The position numbers and the translations under genes are program-made. This document shows, one piece after another, positions 44,112-52,413 of a DNA stretch of 64,000 nt. Position 1 is the first letter of the stretch. Every line of letters begins with the position of its first letter. The notes below the pieces were generated by a model. The model saw only the letters and a list, made by a program, of their open reading frames with translations, had not been told where the DNA came from and did not search any database. The DNA is taken from positions 1 through 64,000 of the forward strand of contig JADLDR010000107.1 in NCBI GenBank assembly GCA_020846535.1, given 5' to 3'. The stretch comes from Armatimonadota bacterium. Lineage in GTDB: Bacteria > Armatimonadota > JADLDR01.

Positions 44112-44945
44112 TTACAAATCCTCGAAAAGCACGGCCTGATAGGGGGTAGGGCTGAGGGCGATGATGCGGTTCACCACGACTTCAAGGCTTTCCAGGACTT
44201 CGGATTCGGGGATTCGCACGCCCTGCCAGCCCAGCGATTTCATGAACTCGTCTTTTCGCTCGTCGCGCTCTTTGGCCCCTTCCAGGGTGTGGGAACTGCC
44301 GTCGATCTCCACATAGACCTTATCGACCGGGTTGCCGAAATCGAGGCGGTAATTGTTGGCGACCCCCTTGGCGAAGGTTCCGTCAGGGTTGCGCTGCCTG
44401 GTGTGGACCCGGTATTCCGGTATCCAGTTGGGGTAGGAGGCGAGGGCTTCCGCCAGCATTTTCTCCGAGGGGCGGCGGCCCTTGTTGCGAAAGCCGCTGC
44501 ATCTGGACCGGATGGCGGAGATACACTCCTGAGAGCCGCAGGAACGAGCGACTTTGTAGTAGGTGACGATGACCCGGAAGGGCTTGCCGCAGATAACGCA
44601 CTTTTTCTCGATCAGGGGCGCTTTATCTCCCTGCCACCAGGAGGGCAGGCCCCACTTCTTGCGGAGTTTTTCCCGGTGGTAGGTGCGCTTGCATTCGTTT
44701 TTGCCGCAAGTGACCAGATAGGGGGCGAGGGAGGGTTTGACGATAAAGGTTTGATTGCATATCGGGCACAACTTCTCGACGGCGGTTCCCTCGCCGCCAT
44801 GCTTTCTGATTTTGTAAGTAGAACGGCACTCGCGGCTGCCGCAGGTGATATACCGATCCTCATGAATCCGGAGAACTTCGAATTCCTTCCCGCAGATCAG
44901 GCAGATCTTTTGGACTCTCCGTGAAGGGTCAGCTTTCCTTGCCAC
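44112..44945 (-). CDS. Three-zinc-finger protein with DUF559/Vsr-like endonuclease domain
   Basis: A 277-residue protein. Three similar zinc modules begin CLICGKEFEV, CPICNQTFIV and CVICGKPFRV, each closing with CGSRECRSTYK, CGKNECKRTYH or CGSQECISAI (about 20 residues from CxxC to the CGxxEC half). The C-terminal 110 residues form a PD-(D/E)XK-like fold: YRLDFGNPVDKVYVEIDGSSHTLEGAKERDERKDEFMKSLGWQGVRI, as in DUF559 and Vsr mismatch endonucleases. The GTG at 44945 follows GGGAGG by about 12 nt; a TTG four codons upstream is too close to that site. It lies directly beside two tRNA-Arg genes. A DNA-cutting, sequence-recognising role is inferred. Confidence 0.8.
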   Translation of the reverse strand: MARKADPSRRVQKICLICGKEFEVLRIHEDRYITCGSRECRSTYKIRKHGGEGTAVEKLCPICNQTFIVKPSLAPYLVTCGKNECKRTYHREKLRKKWGLPSWWQGDKAPLIEKKCVICGKPFRVIVTYYKVARSCGSQECISAIRSRCSGFRNKGRRPSEKMLAEALASYPNWIPEYRVHTRQRNPDGTFAKGVANNYRLDFGNPVDKVYVEIDGSSHTLEGAKERDERKDEFMKSLGWQGVRIPESEVLESLEVVVNRIIALSPTPYQAVLFEDL

Positions 44946-44993
44946 GGTGAAAACCAACCTCCCTTCCAGCCGGAGGATGATCGAAGAATTTCA

Positions 44994-45022
44994 TTGACAA
45001 ACCGGCTGAATTGTGGTATACT
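44994..45022 (+). promoter_or_regulatory. Consensus promoter of the tRNA-Arg operon
   Basis: TTGACA (44994-44999), a 17-bp spacer and TATACT (45017-45022) lie 25 bp upstream of the first tRNA. This is the expected strong stable-RNA promoter. Confidence 0.9.
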
Positions 45023-45047
45023 TATTCCGTGCTTCAAAAGCACCTGT

Positions 45048-45123
45048 GCGCCCGTAGCTCAGTGGATAGAGCGCGAGATTGCGGATCTCGAGGTCGCAGG
45101 TTCAACCCCTGTCGGGCGCGCCA
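45048..45123 (+). tRNA. tRNA-Arg (anticodon GCG)
   Basis: Cloverleaf: acceptor GCGCCCG/CGGGCGC, D arm GCTC/GAGC, anticodon arm CGAGA-TTGCGGA-TCTCG with anticodon GCG, T arm GCAGG-TTCAACC-CCTGT, CCA encoded at 45121-45123. Most bacteria read CGN codons with an ACG (inosine) tRNA, so GCG is less usual. Confidence 0.95.
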
Positions 45124-45132
45124 CTTCCCCTT

Positions 45133-45208
45133 GCCCTCGTAGCTCAGCGGATAGAGCGACTCCGTCCTAAGGAGTGCGTCGGGGGTTCGATTCCCTCCGA
45201 GGGCGCCA
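45133..45208 (+). tRNA. tRNA-Arg (anticodon CCT)
   Basis: Cloverleaf: acceptor GCCCTCG/CGAGGGC, D arm GCTC/GAGC, anticodon arm ACTCC-GTCCTAA-GGAGT giving CCT, T arm GGGGG-TTCGATT-CCCTC, CCA encoded at 45206-45208. It follows the GCG-anticodon tRNA by 9 bp and shares its promoter. Confidence 0.95.
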
Positions 45209-45282
45209 TCTTTCTCCCCTTCTTTGCCAGCCTCATTCTCGCGTTCCCTCTATAACCGGGCGTTCTTATGGCGTTCCCAACT

Positions 45283-45311
45283 ATATTACAACAGATAAAG
45301 TGGTTTGTCAA
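45283..45311 (-). promoter_or_regulatory. Minus-strand promoter reading antisense through the tRNA-Arg pair
   Basis: On the minus strand TTGACA (45306-45311) and TAATAT (45283-45288) are 17 bp apart. The next gene downstream on that strand is the endonuclease at 44945, so the transcript would have a leader of about 330 nt fully antisense to both tRNA-Arg genes. No other promoter for that gene is evident. Confidence 0.6.
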
Positions 45312-45358
45312 TACCAAATATGGCCCCTGGGCCGATTTTTCGTACAATTTGTGCTATT

Positions 45359-45958
45359 TCAGCCCGATAACACCTCATCCAGCCGGTCCACGAGCCGCTG
45401 AGACCATGTTTCCATCGCATCGTAGCGGCGTCTGACCGCCTCGGCGGAGACGAACTCCCCGGACATCTTCTCCGTTTCGGCGACCGAAACCCGCGGCTCC
45501 TCCGCCTCCACCCGGTAGACCGCCCCGAAATGCACCTGGGAGACGGGCGGGTATTCCTCGTTCAGAAAGCCCGCCAGTCGGTAGCGGTAAGGGGTATCCA
45601 GACGCACCTCTTCGTTCAGCTCGCGCAGGAAGCCCTCCTCCAGCAAGGCTTGCCCGCCCATCCCTTCGACCGGATTGATGTGGCCCCCGACCCCCAGCGA
45701 GAATTTGTCGTGCAGCCTCGATTCGGTCTGGGCCGCGTGCCGCCTCAGCAGGAAAATGTCCGGCCCGCAGGTGATGAGGGCATAGGGGATGATCTGCTTG
45801 AGGGAAGGGTCGTCCTCCACCGTATGCCGCCACCGGAACTCCCCGAAGGCGGCGACGGCGTTCAGAATTGCCTCCCGGCCCCGGGTGAAAAAGCCTTCAG
45901 GGGTTTCGGAAGGGAAGAGTTTGTCGCGGGGGACGATCAGAACTTGTTCGGTCTTCAT
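45359..45958 (-). CDS. Nudix hydrolase
   Basis: A 199-residue protein with a Nudix box: GVGGHINPVEGMGGQALLEEGFLRELNEEVRL, keeping the REL-NEE metal-binding core. Upstream HTVEDDPSLKQIIPYALITCGPDIFLLRRH forms the first strands. The length and VLIVPRDKLFP opening resemble a Nudix subgroup of uncertain substrate that hydrolyses nucleotide-linked phosphates. The ATG at 45958 follows GAAAGG by 10 nt; an earlier in-frame start would overlap the upstream gene. It is the last gene of the long minus-strand run. Confidence 0.85.
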   Translation of the reverse strand: MKTEQVLIVPRDKLFPSETPEGFFTRGREAILNAVAAFGEFRWRHTVEDDPSLKQIIPYALITCGPDIFLLRRHAAQTESRLHDKFSLGVGGHINPVEGMGGQALLEEGFLRELNEEVRLDTPYRYRLAGFLNEEYPPVSQVHFGAVYRVEAEEPRVSVAETEKMSGEFVSAEAVRRRYDAMETWSQRLVDRLDEVLSG

Positions 45959-45971
45959 GACAACATGCCTT

Positions 45972-48599
45972 TCAAAAGCGCAGGACGACTTCGGCCTCTC
46001 CCCGGAAATCATCGATGAGAACGGTTTCGGCGGCGGGGTCGTACAGGCCGCCTTCCGCCCGGACAGCCCTCCGCCCCTGCGGATGGGGCAGGCGAATGAT
46101 GACGCGGGCAGGTTTCCGGTCGGATCCGCACCGGATGCGGGCCGAGATCGTGTTGTATCCCGGGGAGGGCGCGGCCTTCAGGGTGAGAGGGCCGAAGTAG
46201 GTGGCGGCCCCTTCTACGGAGACGCCTTCCGCTTCCATCCAGGCCCGGGGGATGCCGGGGAGGAGCCGGAGGGTGTCTTCGTCTTCCATGTAGAGCATCC
46301 ATCGGGTTTCCATCAAAAACCAGGCTTCTTCATGGGTTTTGTGCGGGCTGGCGTGGAAGAAATGCTCCCAGAAGGTGTAGGTTTCCCGGTCGGCAAGGGC
46401 GGAGGCGCAGTTGTAGTAGGCTTTCAGGAAGGCTTTCGCCTCGCCGCGCTTCAGGTGCGCCCAGGGATGGCGGCTGTAATAGGGCTGGCTGAGGGCCACG
46501 TTACGGGCGCACATCAGCTCCGCATGATAGTTCTCCAGGAAGCCTGCGGCGGCCTCACCGGCCCCGATCACCTCCTGATAGACCAGGTAGAGAGGCGCGG
46601 TCAGAGAATCCCGGCAGGTGAAGGTTCCGTGAGTGAACCATTGGCCCGGTTCAGCGTAGAGGCAGACCGGCCCGCGGTTGTCTTCCGCCCAGGGCGCGGC
46701 GGTCGGGCACCAGGAGCCGTCGCCCAGCGGCACGACCGGGGATTTCGCCATGACCTCGAAAAAGGAGTCCCGGATATCCTGCCTGAGCGATTCGGCCTCG
46801 GCCCGGAGCCGTTCGGATTGCCGGGGGTCTTTGAAGGCCAGCATCTCCGCCGCGCGGCTGAGGCCCAGGTAGGCGTAGCCGTTCAGCATAAAGATGTGGA
46901 AGGGGTCTTCCGGGTCGCCCACCTTGCCGTCGATCATGCCGTAGCCGCGCCCGCGTAGTTCCTCTCGCTGGTTCCGGTTGCGCCACCGGATGAGATAGTC
47001 GCACGATTTGACCAGCTTGTCGGCGATACCGTCCACCCAGATCTCGTCGCGGGTGTAGCGGAAGTGTTCGCCCATGCTCCAGAGGGCGGCCCCGGTTTCC
47101 AGCATATAGCCGCCGAAGTTCTGGATGAACCCGTCCTCATGCTGCTTGTCCAGGAAATACATCAACGAACGGCGGGCCAGATCGTGCCAGCCCATCGAAT
47201 CCATAAATTGAATGATGGGCGCGCTCTCCGAACCGATGGGGCAGTAGACCCCGATAGTCGCCGCCGCCGTCCCGTCCGGCTCCAGCCCGTAGGTCACCAG
47301 ATCGAGATGCAGAAGGCCGGCCTGCGCCATCTCCGCGACCCGCTTTTCCGGAAGCCGAAACTTCGCGGCGGAAGCCAGCTTTTCGCGCCAGAAACGGGCG
47401 CATTCCCCGCGCCGGGCATCGAAATCCTGGGCGGCCAGAGCGCGGGCGCGGGCTTCGTCAATCGGGCGGTGGGGCAGCCGCAACTCGAAAACGGCGGCGG
47501 CTCCGGGTTGCAGCAGAACGGCGATCTCCTCCTGGGGCATCGGCTGGCCGTTCAGGGTGGCAATGGAGAAGACGCGCCCGGAATCGAATTTTCCGAAGCC
47601 GGTCGCGCTGTCCAGAGTAAAGCTGCCTGCGCCGGGGGCCGCCGTCTTGAACCAGGCATACCGGGGAACGGGCGCGGTATTCACGGCCTCGGCCCGGAAA
47701 TAGAGGACGGTTTCCTCCTCGCGGTTCATCTCTTCGGGCAGCAGGGATCGGCAGAGGGTTTCCTGTTCCGGGGTCATCATATTGCCCGCGCCGTGTTTGT
47801 CGGCTACCAGAAAGTGCGTGCCGCGCAGGGTGGTCCGGGTCAGCGGGCCGGCTTCCAGGGAGGTGAAGGCGCAGAAACGGTAGGCGATATCGCCGTCCTC
47901 CAGCGTTCCCGTGAGGATCGGCAGGACGCCTTCCTCCAGGCGGCGCGTCAGTCGGTGTTCGCAGCCGAAGCCCCGGCCCATCATGAAGTTGTAGCGCGCC
48001 GCGGCGTCTCCGGTTTCGGGCAGGGTGACGGGCATCCCGTGGAAGCGCGGGGCGATCCAGTCCCACATCTCGCAGCCTGCGGTATCCTGGCCGTCTCCCC
48101 GCAAGCCGACGGCGAAAATCCGGTAATCGCGGCTCAGGCCCAGCCAGGTCTCGCACCGCAGCCGGCGCGTGTGCCGGGCGGCCTCCTCGAAGCTCTCCTC
48201 CGGCTGGCTGGCAAGGGCCTGAAGCGCGGTCTGCAAGCCCCGGGCCGCCATCGCATCGGCAATCTGCGCGTAAGAACGGGAATCCCCGGCATCGGTGACG
48301 GCTGCCGAGTAGTCTGGAATAAAGATAGGATGGTTCCGGCAAACGTCGCGCAGAAAGAAGCTGAAAGGATTCTCCCGGGTGCGGACAGTGATCAGGGTGG
48401 GGTTCGGCCCCGGTTGAAGGCGTGTGCCGCTGAACGCCAGTTCCAGGCGGCAGGGGCCGTCCTTCAGGAATTGGAAACGATCCTCCTTGATTTCCGCTTC
48501 GCCCCGCGCCGCTTGCAGCCCTTTCAGCGTGCCGTGCCTTGCCTCGACCGCGCCCTGCGGAAATCCGCCAGCCCATTCGATAGCGATGATCGGTTCCAT
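45972..48599 (-). CDS. Six-hairpin (alpha/alpha)6 glycosidase-like protein
   Basis: An 875-residue cytosolic protein. The N-terminal third is a beta-sandwich. A six-hairpin barrel follows from about 400: ARFWREKLASAAKFRLPEKRVAEMAQAGLLHLDLVTYG, DSMGWHDLARRSLMYFLDKQHEDGFIQNFGGYMLETGAALWSMGEHFRYTRDEIW and EAWFLMETRWMLYMEDEDTLRLLPGIPRAWM. The C-terminal jelly-roll reads VSVEGAATYFGPLTLKA. The layout resembles GH78/GH94/GH95-type enzymes. Specific activity is not assigned. The second ATG (48599) is preferred: AGAGGA lies 9 nt before it but only 3 nt before the first (48605). Gaps to both neighbours are about 13 bp. Confidence 0.8.
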   Translation of the reverse strand: MEPIIAIEWAGGFPQGAVEARHGTLKGLQAARGEAEIKEDRFQFLKDGPCRLELAFSGTRLQPGPNPTLITVRTRENPFSFFLRDVCRNHPIFIPDYSAAVTDAGDSRSYAQIADAMAARGLQTALQALASQPEESFEEAARHTRRLRCETWLGLSRDYRIFAVGLRGDGQDTAGCEMWDWIAPRFHGMPVTLPETGDAAARYNFMMGRGFGCEHRLTRRLEEGVLPILTGTLEDGDIAYRFCAFTSLEAGPLTRTTLRGTHFLVADKHGAGNMMTPEQETLCRSLLPEEMNREEETVLYFRAEAVNTAPVPRYAWFKTAAPGAGSFTLDSATGFGKFDSGRVFSIATLNGQPMPQEEIAVLLQPGAAAVFELRLPHRPIDEARARALAAQDFDARRGECARFWREKLASAAKFRLPEKRVAEMAQAGLLHLDLVTYGLEPDGTAAATIGVYCPIGSESAPIIQFMDSMGWHDLARRSLMYFLDKQHEDGFIQNFGGYMLETGAALWSMGEHFRYTRDEIWVDGIADKLVKSCDYLIRWRNRNQREELRGRGYGMIDGKVGDPEDPFHIFMLNGYAYLGLSRAAEMLAFKDPRQSERLRAEAESLRQDIRDSFFEVMAKSPVVPLGDGSWCPTAAPWAEDNRGPVCLYAEPGQWFTHGTFTCRDSLTAPLYLVYQEVIGAGEAAAGFLENYHAELMCARNVALSQPYYSRHPWAHLKRGEAKAFLKAYYNCASALADRETYTFWEHFFHASPHKTHEEAWFLMETRWMLYMEDEDTLRLLPGIPRAWMEAEGVSVEGAATYFGPLTLKAAPSPGYNTISARIRCGSDRKPARVIIRLPHPQGRRAVRAEGGLYDPAAETVLIDDFRGEAEVVLRF

Positions 48600-48612
48600 A
48601 TCCATTTTCCTC

Positions 48613-50013
48613 TTACCTGACTATTTTGATCAAAATCCCTTCGCCCGCCTGCAAGGGGATCGAAACCCGGTAATTGCCGCCGGCCCACCCGAGGGACTGC
48701 ATTTCTATCGGCTCCCCGCGCAGCACGTCGGCCAGCCCTTTGACGCCCGGCCCGGCGATCACCTCCGCAATCCGCGGGGCGGCAAGGTCCGGATTGACGA
48801 TGACCGCATACTGCCCCTCGTTGTCGGGGTCCGCGAAATTGCTGACCTGCACATCTTTGCCGGCGGAGAGCCATCCCGCTTTGACCGGGCGCATGCGATG
48901 GATCAGCGGTTTGTGAGGCGCGAGACGCCGGAAGATGGCGGCCATCAGGTTGTACTGCGCGGTGGGGCGGCCTTTGTGGTCGAGGAGGGCCGGATAACTG
49001 GCCGGGGTGGGAGTTTTGACCAGAACGGACTGAACGGAAGGCTCCCTGACCGGCGCGGCTTTCGGGCTGCCCCGGTCGGGGCCGAGGAACACGAAAAAGA
49101 GGACGCCTTTCGCGCCCACCCGCAACGATTCCCAGATCTGCCAGCGGATTTCGGGCAGGGTGGGGGTGCGCCAGTGGATGTGGGAGCCGGGGAGCGCCAC
49201 CGACAGGCCGCTGGGCCTCAGATCCCAGGGTCCCCAGATCTCGTTGTAGCACTGGGGCATCACCCATCCGGTGCGCCCGTCTTTGCCCGCTTCCTCCACC
49301 ATCCGCTCCGCATTGAAGGTGAAGAAGTTGCGGGAGGCCTCGGGGGTATGCGGCCCGTTCGGGGAGCCGGGGCCGAAGAAGGGGTAGAGATCCACGCAAA
49401 AGGTCTGAAGGCGCGTTTCGCGGATCAGTTGGGGCGTCTGTCCCCACATGCTGACCGTCACGACCGGGCGCTGCGGGTCGGCGGCCAGGAAAAGCTGGCG
49501 CATCGTCTCCAGCAGGGCGATCCCCTTGCCGGTCGGCTCATCGCCCAGCACCCAGGCGAGGATCCCCTCCCGGTCTTCGCCCATCTCCTGCACGATCCGA
49601 GGAACAGCCTTCCGGTAATAGGCGCTCGCTCTGTCCATAAAATCGGCGTCATCCGGTTTCGTGCCCGCCGTGCCGCCCAGGTTGCGCGGCTCGATCTCAC
49701 CCAGGCAGGGCAGCAGCCGGAGGCCCAGGGGCCGGGTGATTTTGAGCAGCTTTTTCGCATCTTCCAGGCCGATATTCACGGTCCAGATCGTATCGACCCC
49801 GCTTTTCTTCAAAAGCTGGCATGTGGCTTGGGTGAAAGCCCAGACATCCTGGCCCGCATTCCGCGCGATCCCTCCGGTGCGCTCCCACGGCCAGTAGACC
49901 CCGAAGGGCACATACCCCACAGGCCGCTCCGCCGCCGAAGGAGCCGGGGCGGCGGGCAGGGCCAGCATCGCGGACAGGCAAAACAGGGTTAGGGCCGGCA
50001 AATAACGCTTCAT
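48613..50013 (-). CDS. Secreted TIM-barrel glycosidase-like protein
   Basis: A 466-residue exported protein with signal peptide MKRYLPALTLFCLSAMLALPAAPAPSA. It looks like a (beta/alpha)8 glycosidase barrel: FGVYWPWERTGGIARNAGQDVWAF, RPLGLRLLPCLGEIEPRNL, a candidate acid in GILAWVLGDEPTGKG and WVMPQCYNEIWGPWDL. The C-terminal 90 residues are a beta domain (YAVIVNPDLAAPRIAEVIAGPG, YRVSIPLQAGEGILIKIV) like the lids of GH2/GH42-type enzymes. Family and substrate not recognised. AGAGG lies 7 nt before the ATG. The 10-codon upstream extension is excluded because it would bury the signal peptide. Confidence 0.75.
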   Translation of the reverse strand: MKRYLPALTLFCLSAMLALPAAPAPSAAERPVGYVPFGVYWPWERTGGIARNAGQDVWAFTQATCQLLKKSGVDTIWTVNIGLEDAKKLLKITRPLGLRLLPCLGEIEPRNLGGTAGTKPDDADFMDRASAYYRKAVPRIVQEMGEDREGILAWVLGDEPTGKGIALLETMRQLFLAADPQRPVVTVSMWGQTPQLIRETRLQTFCVDLYPFFGPGSPNGPHTPEASRNFFTFNAERMVEEAGKDGRTGWVMPQCYNEIWGPWDLRPSGLSVALPGSHIHWRTPTLPEIRWQIWESLRVGAKGVLFFVFLGPDRGSPKAAPVREPSVQSVLVKTPTPASYPALLDHKGRPTAQYNLMAAIFRRLAPHKPLIHRMRPVKAGWLSAGKDVQVSNFADPDNEGQYAVIVNPDLAAPRIAEVIAGPGVKGLADVLRGEPIEMQSLGWAGGNYRVSIPLQAGEGILIKIVR

Positions 50014-50073
50014 GGTTAGACCTCTTATCTCTACCTTGTTCATTCACTATGCAGGGGAGGACGCATCAAGGAG

Positions 50074-51042
50074 TTACACCGGGTACCGCCCGCAGGCTTC
50101 CACCGCTTCCGCGAAAGCCTGGATGTGCGCTTCGGGGAAGGGGAGGCCCTGGTCGGGGGCGCAGATATAGCCTCCCTCGCGGCCCAGGAGCCGGATTTTA
50201 TCCTGCACTTCCGCGCGGATGCGTTCGGCGGGGCCTTCCATCAGGATGTGGCTGGGGACGGCCCCGCAGAGGGTCATGCGGCCCAGGGTGCGGGCGCGGA
50301 GCAGGGGCAGGTCGTTGGCGGTAGCCTGCACGGGGTTCAGGACATCGATCCCGAGATCCATGAACAGGCCGGCGATGTCGTGTATCTGGCCGCAGGAGTG
50401 GAAATTGATACAGACGCCGCGCTCCTTATAGAAACCGAGCAGCCTCCGGTATTGGGGCGTGAAGAATTCCTCCAGCGTCTTGCGGCTGAAGAGAAGGCTC
50501 TGCTGCTGGCCCAGATCGTCACCCATCCCGGCCCACTCGATCCCCATTTCCACATATTGGGCCGCGATGCCCAGATGAAAATCGGTGATGCGGGAGAGCA
50601 GATAGTGGACGGCCTCCGGCTCTTCGTGGAAGGCGATGAAGAGGTTTTGCATCCCGACCAGCATATACGCCTGCTCGAAAAGGGTGTCCCGGTGGCCGCC
50701 CATCAGGAAAAGGCTCTGCCGGTCGAAATCGAGGGGCGCTTGCCGGAGGGGGCCGTTGATGCGCGGGTCATACGGGTCGGGGTAGGGGTAATCGTAGCAG
50801 CGCGTGATGTCCGCCAGAGGGTTCGCCTCCGGCATCCCCATCACGCCCTCCAGCTCCTTGTGCCAGCCGACGCCCCAGATATCCGTCCAGTGCGAACCCG
50901 CCGGGGAGCCGTCGCCGCCGGTTCCGTCCAGCGACTGGTGATTGGAGCCGTTGTAGGAAACATAATGAGCGGGGATGCCTGTGGGAACATAGGCAGGATG
51001 ATCGAAGCGAAGGACTCGAAGCAGGTTTTCTCTGGGCGTCAT
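50074..51042 (-). CDS. Uroporphyrinogen decarboxylase-superfamily protein (MtaA-like)
   Basis: A 322-residue protein with the URO-D barrel pattern: MTPRENLLRVLRFDHPAYVP, MGGHRDTLFEQAYMLVGMQNLFIAFHEEPEAVHYLL, IEWAGMGDDLGQQQSLLFSRKTLEEFFTPQYRRL, GVCINFHSCGQIHDIAGLFMDLGIDVLNPVQ and GGYICAPDQGLPF. The FHSCG zinc-ligand motif is that of corrinoid-linked methyltransferases, and the haem-type substrate residues of true HemE are missing. It is therefore probably a methyl-transferring or demethylating enzyme rather than HemE. The ATG overlaps the CPBP stop (ATGA), and GGAGG lies 8 nt upstream. Confidence 0.85.
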   Translation of the reverse strand: MTPRENLLRVLRFDHPAYVPTGIPAHYVSYNGSNHQSLDGTGGDGSPAGSHWTDIWGVGWHKELEGVMGMPEANPLADITRCYDYPYPDPYDPRINGPLRQAPLDFDRQSLFLMGGHRDTLFEQAYMLVGMQNLFIAFHEEPEAVHYLLSRITDFHLGIAAQYVEMGIEWAGMGDDLGQQQSLLFSRKTLEEFFTPQYRRLLGFYKERGVCINFHSCGQIHDIAGLFMDLGIDVLNPVQATANDLPLLRARTLGRMTLCGAVPSHILMEGPAERIRAEVQDKIRLLGREGGYICAPDQGLPFPEAHIQAFAEAVEACGRYPV

Positions 51043-51731
51043 GGGACGATCCTCCATCCGCGGGATTGCAGGACAAAGATATCCAGGAGAACGGAAATGA
51101 ACCAGTGGATGCCGAAGCAGGGGAGCGTGGAACGGCACTCCAGGGCCACCCAGCCCAGGATGCTGCCCCCCACGAAGGAGAGGAGCATCTCTGGCATGGG
51201 CTTGCCGTAGTGCATCAGGCCGAAGGCAAGAGCTTGAACCGGAACCGCCCACCAGCCGATCCGGGGCTTCATGCCGTTCAGGAGGTAGCCCCGGAAGAAG
51301 AACTCCCAGCAGAAGAGATAGAAGCCGTAGCTCATCTCGAAATAGAGAAGGTTCAGGAGGGGCGACGGATAGGGTGGATAGGTGGAGAAGGAGCCGAATC
51401 TCCGGTAGATGGGGTAGTATTTCTGGAAATCGCCCATGCGCGAGGCGATGAAAAGGAGCGGGATCATCGCCAGGCACATCCAGAGGGTGAAGGCGCGGCT
51501 TTTGCGCCCGTCACCCAGCCCCAGCCCGTAGGCTTCCATCGGCTGGCGGAAGAGGAGAAGGATGATCAGGGAGGGAATCCACAGGAGGGCGGCGTTGTTG
51601 GCGAGAATGTACCGTTCGTATATCCAGGCCCCCCGCGCATCGAACCAGAGGTAGAGAAGGATCAGGACGCCGGAGAGGGCCACGATCCAGAACTGGGCCG
51701 AAACGGAGACCTGGTTGGAGGATTTCCTCAT
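51039..51731 (-). CDS. CPBP-family intramembrane metalloprotease
   Basis: A 230-residue protein with about six membrane helices. CPBP (Abi/CAAX protease) motifs are present: CWEFFFRGYLLNGM (E-x3-R; the normal EE pair is E-F), ALAFGLMHYGKP (FxxxH) and CFGIHWFISVLLDIF. It would cleave a membrane peptide or act in prenyl-protein or bacteriocin handling; its target is unknown. It overlaps both neighbours by ATGA junctions, so pcm, this gene and the URO-D-like gene are translationally coupled. Confidence 0.87.
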   Translation of the reverse strand: MRKSSNQVSVSAQFWIVALSGVLILLYLWFDARGAWIYERYILANNAALLWIPSLIILLLFRQPMEAYGLGLGDGRKSRAFTLWMCLAMIPLLFIASRMGDFQKYYPIYRRFGSFSTYPPYPSPLLNLLYFEMSYGFYLFCWEFFFRGYLLNGMKPRIGWWAVPVQALAFGLMHYGKPMPEMLLSFVGGSILGWVALECRSTLPCFGIHWFISVLLDIFVLQSRGWRIVP

Positions 51732-52393
51732 GCGCTTTCGCCCACCTCCGGCCAGCCGGTGGCCCCGACAAAGGGAACGAAAACGCACTCGCACAGAGGC
51801 GTTTTCCGGATCCGCCCTTCCCGTTTCTCCACCAGGGTCAGCATTTGCACCTGGCGGCTGCCGCCCACCGGAATCACCATCCGGCCCTCTTCGGCAAGCT
51901 GCTCGATCAGGCGGGGCGGTATCTCCCCCGCTCCCGCCGCCACCGCGATCACGTCATATGGAGCGTGGGCTTCATATCCCTTGCTGCCGTCTCCGACCAC
52001 CAGGGTAAAGTTGCGGTATCCCAGCGAATCCATCGCCTCCCCCGCCCTCTCGCTCAGGTCGGCCAGCCGCTCGACGGAAACCACCTCTCCGGCCAATTCC
52101 GCCAGCAGGGCTGCCTGATAGCCGGAGCCGGTCCCGATGTCCAGGGCGCGGTCGGTGGGCGCGATGCGAAGGGCCTGAAGGGTGGCGGCCACAATCCACG
52201 GCTGGGAGATCGTCTGCCCTTCCCCAATCGGCAGAGCGCCGTTCTGGTAGGCGGCCTCCCGCTGTTCGGGCGGGATAAACAGATGCCGGGGAACCCGCGC
52301 CATGGCCTCCAGCACCCGGTCGTCCCGGATGCCCCTGGCCCGCAACTGGTCTTCCACCATCTGGATGCGTTCGGAACGGTAGTTTGCGGTCAT
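51728..52393 (-). CDS. pcm: Protein-L-isoaspartate O-methyltransferase
   Basis: A 221-residue SAM-dependent repair enzyme that methylates isoaspartyl residues in ageing proteins. Family signatures are MVEDQLRARGIRDDRVLEAMARVPRHLFIP, YQNGALPIGEGQTISQPWIVAATLQAL, the SAM motif ALDIGTGSGYQAALLAELAG, VVSVERL and GRMVIPVG. GAGG lies 8 nt before the ATG at 52393. It is separated from the SWIM gene by 20 bp and coupled downstream to the CPBP protease. Confidence 0.96.
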   Translation of the reverse strand: MTANYRSERIQMVEDQLRARGIRDDRVLEAMARVPRHLFIPPEQREAAYQNGALPIGEGQTISQPWIVAATLQALRIAPTDRALDIGTGSGYQAALLAELAGEVVSVERLADLSERAGEAMDSLGYRNFTLVVGDGSKGYEAHAPYDVIAVAAGAGEIPPRLIEQLAEEGRMVIPVGGSRQVQMLTLVEKREGRIRKTPLCECVFVPFVGATGWPEVGESA

Positions 52394-52413
52394 CTTGCCC
52401 GCCTCTTTTCCCC

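Noticed and set aside
45144-45347. Minus-strand frame over the tRNA-Arg genes
   Set aside because: Typical tRNA-antisense artefact (GIEPPTHSLGRS); no ribosome site or homology.
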